The notes under the pieces were generated by a model. It saw nothing but the letters and a program-made list of their open reading frames with translations, ran no database searches and had not been told where the DNA came from. From an uncultured cyanobacterium (GTDB taxonomy: Bacteria > Cyanobacteriota > Cyanobacteriia > Cyanobacteriales > FACHB-T130): DNA of 54,748 nt. Position numbers and translations under genes: made by a program. This document shows, in pieces, positions 49,561-54,748 of this stretch. Position 1 is the first letter of the stretch. Each line of letters begins with the position of its first letter. The DNA lies in the NCBI GenBank assembly GCA_936920195.1, contig CAKZHE010000063.1:1-54748 (forward strand). The letters are read 5' to 3'.

Positions 49561-50307
49561 TCATAGATTAAAATTTTCTGACCAATGCCAGTAACCAATT
49601 AGACACTGACTGCCCTCAACTACTAAGGCAGCCGCATAGTTAAATGCTGGTGTTAATTCTTCCAAAAACCAATCTGAATCTGTAATTGCTGAACTCGTTC
49701 TCAATAAAACTGGTTTGTCCGCCAACAGGGAAATATTAGTAGTTTGCAAAGACTGACTTAAACCAGTTCCCAAAGCTTTTAAATATGCCTCCTTGCAAGT
49801 CCAATAGCGAAAGAAAGCTACTTGTCTTTCCTCCGCAGGCAAGGCAGAAAGTTCGGCAAATTCACTAGCAGAAAAGAAGCGCTGGGCAAGTTTTTCGGCA
49901 TCAGAGATGGGGCGCTGAAATTCGACATCGATGCCAACTTGACGATGGAGAGCGATCGCATACAGTGCCAATTCTTCCGAGTGGGAAACATTAAAATATA
50001 TTTCCCCAGTGGCTAATTGGGGCTTGCCATAGCTGCCATAGCTGAATTTGACTTGATTTGGTCTAATTCCTAAATAGCTGCCTAAGATGCTTCGCAGAAC
50101 CCCTCTTGCTGCGACAAATCGACGGCGATCGCGTTCAAAGTAAAACTTTTCTGCCCTAATTTGTTCGTCTTCAGAAAGAGTTTTTGCCAATTGCTGCCAG
50201 CATATTGCTGATATTTTGTCTAATTCTACTTTCCAAACATGGATTTGCACTGGAGGCAGAACTAAAACCGCTGGCGGAGGCAACCATAATTGTTGGACAG
50301 ACTGCAT
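49561..50307 (-). CDS. Sfp/HetI-type 4'-phosphopantetheinyl transferase
   Basis: 248 residues. Transfers phosphopantetheine from CoA to carrier proteins. KFYFERDRRRFVAARGVLR, GKPQLATGEIYFNVSHSEEL, GIDVEFQRPI (Mg2+ site) and RYWTCKEAYLKALGTGLS are the full set of motifs, in the size range of two-lobed Sfp enzymes active on non-ribosomal peptide and polyketide carriers. It starts 9 bp after an MbtH gene, an association typical of NRPS pathways. No synthetase gene is in the window. Confidence 0.9.
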   Translation of the reverse strand: MQSVQQLWLPPPAVLVLPPVQIHVWKVELDKISAICWQQLAKTLSEDEQIRAEKFYFERDRRRFVAARGVLRSILGSYLGIRPNQVKFSYGSYGKPQLATGEIYFNVSHSEELALYAIALHRQVGIDVEFQRPISDAEKLAQRFFSASEFAELSALPAEERQVAFFRYWTCKEAYLKALGTGLSQSLQTTNISLLADKPVLLRTSSAITDSDWFLEELTPAFNYAAALVVEGSQCLIGYWHWSENFNL

Positions 50308-50316
50308 TGCCTAGTA

Positions 50317-50523
50317 TTAAAAAGATTGCTCCATTTTTTTCCGCAAACTCAGAGGTCTCATATCTGTCCACACTTCCTTAATATATTCTAGGCATTCTGT
50401 TTTAGTGCCACTTTTCCCGGCATCTTTCCAACCTAGAGCATTTTCCCGATGGATAGGCCAAATAGAATACTGCTCTTCGTGGTTCATCACCACCTTATAA
50501 ATTGTGCTATCCTCTTCACTCAT
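50317..50523 (-). CDS. MbtH-family protein
   Basis: 68 residues, normal for the family. [20 protein letters not shown], with [20 protein letters not shown] and [13 protein letters not shown], carries the conserved tryptophans and the N-H-E-x-Q-Y-S-I-W-P core. MbtH proteins are obligate chaperones or activators of NRPS adenylation domains. It is first in a two-gene operon with the phosphopantetheinyl transferase. Confidence 0.93.
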   Translation of the reverse strand: MSEEDSTIYKVVMNHEEQYSIWPIHRENALGWKDAGKSGTKTECLEYIKEVWTDMRPLSLRKKMEQSF

Positions 50524-50598
50524 CTGAACTCCTTTGATGGTTCGCTGCTGACTTTGAATTTCCCATAATTTAACTCATTTTTTGCCATTTGAACATCT

Positions 50599-53532
50599 CT
50601 AGTTTAACTTTCCTACCTGTTTCACCGGAATTTCAATCTCAAATGTTGTCCCTTCTCCCAGCACAGAAAAACATCTGATCTGTCCGCCATGCTTTTCCAC
50701 TATAACTTGATGGCAAATAGATAAGCCCAACCCTGTACCAGTGCCGACTGGCTTAGTAGTAAAGAAAGGTGCAAACACTCGCTGGCGAATTTCTTCTGTC
50801 ATGCCACTGCCATTGTCAGCAATCCGAATCACAACGAGATTGCCCTCTTTTAATTCAGTTTGAACCCGAATTGTGCTAGGACGAGCTTGAATTTCATCTA
50901 GAAAGCGATGGTGGTCGCCATCATCCAACGCATCAATCGCATTAATAAATATATTCATAAATACTTGGTTTAGTTCTCCAGCATAACATTCTACATTTGG
51001 TATTTGTCCATACTCTCTAATAATTTTTAGTCCTGAATGAGCAATTTTTGCCCGAATTCGATTTTGAAGAATTAGCAAGCTATTTTCAATGCCCTCATGG
51101 ATGTCAACTTCCTTGACATCAGACTCATCTAAACGGGCAAAATTTCGCACCGATATAATAATTTGCCGAATTCGTTCCGCACCGATTCTCATTGAATCTA
51201 GCATTCTTGGCAAATCTTCTTTGATTAAATCTAGTTCTTTATCAGTAATTTGGGCTTGAATTTCAGCTGTAGGAGAGTGATACTCTTGCTCATAAAGTTG
51301 AATTAACTCTAGGAAACTGGTAACATAGTCGCGGGTATGAGTGAGATTACCATAGATAAAATTAATTGGATTATTAATTTCATGGGCTAGCCCAGCTACC
51401 ATCTGACCTAAACTCGACATCTTCTCAGTTTGAATTAACTGAGCTTGGGCTTTTTTTAGATTTGACATTGCCTTTTCGATCTGAGTTGATTGCTTTTTTA
51501 AACGTTGGTTTTTTGACCGTAATATAAACGTTCTTTTTTTGACTTTCTGTTCTAAGGTTTGACTATATTCTGCCAATTGTTCGTTCACAATTTTTAAGTT
51601 GTTTGTCGCCCTATCTAGATCTGCATACAGTAGGGCATTTTCTAAAGCGATCGCTGCTTGAGTAGATAAAATCATTAAAGCTTCTAACTGTTCAGCAGTA
51701 AACGTTTCAGATGCTAAATTATTTTCTAAATATAACAAACCAATAAATTTTCCCTGATTAATAATTGGCGTGCATAGCAGTGATTTAGGCTGATTGCGAA
51801 CAATATAGGGATCTTCAGCAAACCTTTCTTCTTTAGTTCCGTCATTGAAAACTAAACTTTGTCTAGTTCTATAAACATAGTTAATTAAAGATAGGGGTAA
51901 ATTTGGGTTATCATCTACCGCAATTGGTCGATCTACTAGAATCTGATTTTTTTCCCCAGAGGCGTTAGCTATGACTACTAACTTTTGATTTTGTTCTAAA
52001 ATCAAGTAACTGATTTCAGCGCTAGTATGCTCCATTAAAATTATCAGAAATTTATCTAATAGCTTTTCTAGCACAATTTCACTAGTAATAGTTTGGGAAG
52101 CTTTGATAATTGCCATTAAATCTAAGGAGAGATTAGGATTATCAATTGTCAATGTCTTTGCGGTATAATTGATCTCAGGCTCTTGATTTTCTAAATCAAT
52201 TTCTTCCGCTGTTTTCAAAATTAGCTGGGGATAGCTATTTTCTAAGTCTTTTACTTTAGCCTTGGCTCCCCATTGCGAATAAGCATGGCAAGCATCTATT
52301 AAATAAACTTTAGCAATTTTAAGCCTGTTTCTTCCCAAATAAAACTTCGCTGCTAATTCGTTGGCGATCGCTTCGTCTTGGATATATTCATGTGCTTTGG
52401 CTGATTCAATTGCTCGATCGTAAAGCTCTATTGCCTTTAAATAATGGCCTTCTATCCGGGCTATTTCGGCAGTAATTAGCAAATATTTATGCAAAAAATT
52501 CTCCTGGCAGTTATCTGCCCAAATTTTCATTTTTGCCTGATTTTTAGCTAAAATATCTGTAAATTTATCTTGTTCTTCCGGCGATACTTGGAAATAAGCT
52601 CCTGTGAAAATCAGTGAACAATAAAAATAATATTCTGGTTCAGTTATCAGACCTTTTTGGGCATCTCTAGTATGAGCATATTCGTCAATTATTTTTAATG
52701 CTTTAGGATAATTATTAAATAAAAATAAGATTTGAATTTTGTGTTGTTGATAAAACCTTAGCTGAAAATCTGGATCTTCTAATTGCATAGCTCTATTGAT
52801 AAATTCTTGTTCATCAAAGCTAGCGCTAGACAAGCTGTATTTGTCATTAGTCAATCCTTTTAAATTTAAAATCAAATGCCTGCTTAAATTCCATACATCT
52901 TTAAAAGGAACAGTTTGTTGTAAAATAATTGCATATTTTTCTAGTTCTTCAGCAATAGTATCTAGATTATTGCCTAATGCTATTTTAGTTAAAATTATCC
53001 AGTAACAACTGCTGAGGGTATAAGCTAAATCTCTGAAATCTAAGCTATAAAAATAGCTATCTTGCAAAAAATCAATACTGAGTTTTAAATGTTCTTGCCA
53101 AAAAACTACTCCAATAGCATACCAAAAATTTATTTTTGATTTTAACTTATCGTTGTTAATTTCCTTTTCAACTCTGAAGGCAAAGGTTCCAAATTTATAT
53201 GCGGTTTGATAATCTTCAAATACAGATGCTGCTACTAAAGAATAGTTGCAAAAAGCATCAGGAGATTCTTGGGTAAAGCCATGCTTAAAAAATAAATTAA
53301 TCATTTTTAATGTCGTCCAAGCAAACATTTTTTTGTTTTTGGTTTGGTAATCTAATAAAGCTAGATCGCCCAATAATTTAGTCGTAGTTTGCTTATCCAG
53401 ATCGGACATATAAAATTTCACAATCGCATCATCGGGATCAACTCCATTGATATTTGATTGTGCTTCTGCCAATTCTGCATTGATTAATAATTGAATTTCT
53501 TCCTGAGCTTGGGGAACGTTAAAGTCAAGCAT
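50599..53532 (-). CDS. TPR-like/GAF histidine kinase, paralogue of the giant kinase core
   Basis: 977 residues. An N-terminal alpha-helical TPR-like region (1-450), GAF domain (about 460-620), coiled-coil linker, then HisKA (MVAGLAHEINNPINF, His717) and HATPase_c (N-box near 864, DNGSGMTEEI near 906, GTGTGLGLS near 932). The helical part near 345-435 aligns with the C-terminal helical region of 5081-10429 (ELAAKFYL, WGAKAKVKDLENSYPQL). It lacks the Ser/Thr kinase and AAA domains. No response-regulator gene is adjacent. Confidence 0.88.
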   Translation of the reverse strand: MLDFNVPQAQEEIQLLINAELAEAQSNINGVDPDDAIVKFYMSDLDKQTTTKLLGDLALLDYQTKNKKMFAWTTLKMINLFFKHGFTQESPDAFCNYSLVAASVFEDYQTAYKFGTFAFRVEKEINNDKLKSKINFWYAIGVVFWQEHLKLSIDFLQDSYFYSLDFRDLAYTLSSCYWIILTKIALGNNLDTIAEELEKYAIILQQTVPFKDVWNLSRHLILNLKGLTNDKYSLSSASFDEQEFINRAMQLEDPDFQLRFYQQHKIQILFLFNNYPKALKIIDEYAHTRDAQKGLITEPEYYFYCSLIFTGAYFQVSPEEQDKFTDILAKNQAKMKIWADNCQENFLHKYLLITAEIARIEGHYLKAIELYDRAIESAKAHEYIQDEAIANELAAKFYLGRNRLKIAKVYLIDACHAYSQWGAKAKVKDLENSYPQLILKTAEEIDLENQEPEINYTAKTLTIDNPNLSLDLMAIIKASQTITSEIVLEKLLDKFLIILMEHTSAEISYLILEQNQKLVVIANASGEKNQILVDRPIAVDDNPNLPLSLINYVYRTRQSLVFNDGTKEERFAEDPYIVRNQPKSLLCTPIINQGKFIGLLYLENNLASETFTAEQLEALMILSTQAAIALENALLYADLDRATNNLKIVNEQLAEYSQTLEQKVKKRTFILRSKNQRLKKQSTQIEKAMSNLKKAQAQLIQTEKMSSLGQMVAGLAHEINNPINFIYGNLTHTRDYVTSFLELIQLYEQEYHSPTAEIQAQITDKELDLIKEDLPRMLDSMRIGAERIRQIIISVRNFARLDESDVKEVDIHEGIENSLLILQNRIRAKIAHSGLKIIREYGQIPNVECYAGELNQVFMNIFINAIDALDDGDHHRFLDEIQARPSTIRVQTELKEGNLVVIRIADNGSGMTEEIRQRVFAPFFTTKPVGTGTGLGLSICHQVIVEKHGGQIRCFSVLGEGTTFEIEIPVKQVGKLN

Positions 53533-53815
53533 ATTTAGACCCTCTAAACTTAAGTTGATGTTATTTTAAGTTTCACTTTAAAAGTTATAGCTTATTTTTT
53601 GGAAATAAAAAGAAATTATATTTGTACTTTTATAAACTTTTGTTTTAATTTGTAACTTGAGATGATTCTCGATAGGCAAAAGAGGCGCGATCGCCTATAT
53701 GACCACTAAATCATATTCCCAGAGAGCGAATTATTCGTAACTACCTAGTTACCGCAGGATTTATAAGCAACAATCGTAAATGAGACGGACTAGACAATTC
53801 GTGAGGAGCAAATGA
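53533..53815. other. 283-bp AT-rich intergenic region
   Basis: Divergent gap between the histidine kinase and the SIMPL gene. AT-rich near 53560-53660, then a GGCGCGATCGCC HIP1-type site near 53684. No repeat element, gene or conserved motif recognised; promoters of both genes must lie here. Confidence 0.5.
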
Positions 53816-54574
53816 ATGAATCCCAAACTTTTTCCCCCAAGCTCATTATCTCGGCGCACCCATCACCAAATTCTATCCTTGACACTAGGCTTATGCTGTT
53901 TAACGGTTAGTATTCCCCTATTTGCGGTTTTGCCAGCAGCTGCTCAGGAAAGAATTCTCAGAACAATTACTGTAACTGGGCGTGGGGTGGAAACGATTCC
54001 CACTACGCTCTCCCAAGTGGCTTTAGGAGTGGAAATTCAGGGCAAAACTGCCAATGAAGTTCAAGAAGAAGTGGCACAGCGTTCTAACGCAGTGGTAGCG
54101 TTATTGCGATCGCGCAACGTCGAAAAACTCCAAACCACTGGTATTCGGCTGCAACCTGTCTACAGCTACGAAAACAATGTCCAGCGCCTCACTGGTTACT
54201 TGGCAGCCAATATAGTCAGCTTCCGCATTGATACCAAACAGGCAGGTAGTTTGTTGGATGACGCAGTTAAAGCTGGAGCCACCCAAATTAACGGAGTTAG
54301 CTTCATTGCCACTGACGAAGCGATCGCTGCTGCCCGAAAACAAGCCCTGAGAGCAGCGACGAATGATGCCCAGGAACAGGCTGATACCGTTCTAGGAGCG
54401 CTCAAACTCACCAAACGGGATATTATCCAAATTCAGGTGAATAGCGCCTATGCCCCAATGCCAATTCAGTTTGCCAGCGACATTACTCTCGCCAAGGTAT
54501 CGGCTGCGCCCACGCCAGTCATTGGCGGCGAACAGCAAGTAGAAGCCACCGTGACCCTGCAAATTAGCTATTAG
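53816..54574 (+). CDS. SIMPL (DUF541) domain protein, exported
   Basis: 252 residues. Signal peptide (LTLGLCCLTVSIPLFAVLPA, ending PAAAQE), then RTITVTGRGVETIPTTLSQV and LQTTGIRLQPVYSYENN, with RKQALRAATNDAQEQADTVL near residue 185: typical of SIMPL domain proteins, which are periplasmic or surface oligomers of poorly known role. GAGGAG lies 7 nt before the ATG. A heptamer repeat follows the stop. Confidence 0.9.
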   Translation: MNPKLFPPSSLSRRTHHQILSLTLGLCCLTVSIPLFAVLPAAAQERILRTITVTGRGVETIPTTLSQVALGVEIQGKTANEVQEEVAQRSNAVVALLRSRNVEKLQTTGIRLQPVYSYENNVQRLTGYLAANIVSFRIDTKQAGSLLDDAVKAGATQINGVSFIATDEAIAAARKQALRAATNDAQEQADTVLGALKLTKRDIIQIQVNSAYAPMPIQFASDITLAKVSAAPTPVIGGEQQVEATVTLQISY

Positions 54575-54585
54575 TTTAATACAGG

Positions 54586-54634
54586 AAATGGGGAGATGGG
54601 GAGATGTGGTGAGATGGGGAGATGGGGAGTGGAG
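54586..54634. repeat. Heptanucleotide STRR (GGGGAGAT type)
   Basis: GGGGAGATG-type units interrupted by TGTGGTGAG, 12 bp after the SIMPL gene stop. Confidence 0.75.
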
Positions 54635-54663
54635 AATTAGCAAGAAGTCCTTTTATTCCCTGT

Positions 54664-54748
54664 TCCCTTTCTCCCTTTCTCCCTTTCTCCCTTTCTCCCT
54701 TTCTCCCTTTCTCCCTTTCTCCCTTTCTCCCTTTCTCCCTTTCTCCCT
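54664..54748. repeat. Heptanucleotide array (TCCCTTT)n running off the window
   Basis: About 12 near-perfect copies of TCCCTTT up to the last base. The array is more uniform than any other in the window and continues beyond it. Confidence 0.92.

Noticed and set aside
1-54748. CRISPR array
   Set aside because: All tandem repeats have a 7-bp or 27-bp period without spacers; no repeat-spacer pattern and no cas genes.

Overview
The window reads as chromosomal DNA of a filamentous, probably non-heterocystous, cyanobacterium (Oscillatoriales-like). Evidence: photosystem genes (rubA-ycf48-psbEFLJ, psaI), cyanobacterial families (DUF4327, DUF1816, DUF4278, DUF3531, a Sll0314/Alr1548-type TPR protein), very frequent HIP1 octamers (GCGATCGC), and heptanucleotide tandem repeats (STRR) in intergenic DNA. 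The species cannot be fixed from sequence alone. No rRNA, tRNA or CRISPR array was recognised.

Layout. 1-5 kb: small conserved proteins, an orphan urease alpha subunit (ureC) divergent from carA, and a restriction-like nuclease. 5-10.4 kb: a 1782-residue Ser/Thr kinase-AAA-GAF-PP2C signalling protein. 10.7-14.7 kb: arsI/arsR with two visible operator copies, a STAS protein and Mini-RNase III that both seem to start with ATT, rlmB, and DUF1816. 14.8-24 kb: hydrolases, an ester cyclase, an M50-like protease, a Panacea-type toxin-antitoxin pair, a DUF1800-DUF1501-YqiA-small membrane protein operon, and an ECF sigma/anti-sigma/Spy-like operon. 24-32 kb: an accessory, defence-like region with a Septu-like ATPase-HNH pair, an Rpn nuclease behind uvrB, a protein with exact 19-residue repeats, and a second divergent ATPase-HNH pair. 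32.4-35.7 kb: photosystem II assembly and small-subunit genes, then psaI. 36-40 kb: xisHI, a DUF4278 protein, a tnpB remnant and an XPB-like helicase. 40-50 kb: TPR protein, hemE, a second Rpn nuclease, an epimerase, YqhA, two paralogous coiled-coil proteins, a DUF790 (Bax1-like) nuclease, and a phosphopantetheinyl transferase with MbtH. 50.6-54.7 kb: a GAF histidine kinase paralogous to the giant kinase, a SIMPL protein, and an STRR array running off the edge.

How the genes may work together. The strongest functional groups are the conserved photosystem II assembly cluster; the ATPase-HNH, Panacea, Rpn and XisHI genes, which look like defence or mobile-DNA functions; XPB helicase plus Bax1-like nuclease, known partners in archaea and about 8.5 kb apart here; and two modular sensor proteins sharing a TPR-like plus GAF core but ending in a phosphatase or a histidine kinase. 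Intergenic DNA is populated by several small palindromic elements: an 89-bp MITE-like element, a 121-128-bp MITE-like element, an 81-bp inverted repeat, and a nested 'ggctctgcct' palindrome. Function calls rest on recognised motifs only; no database search was run.
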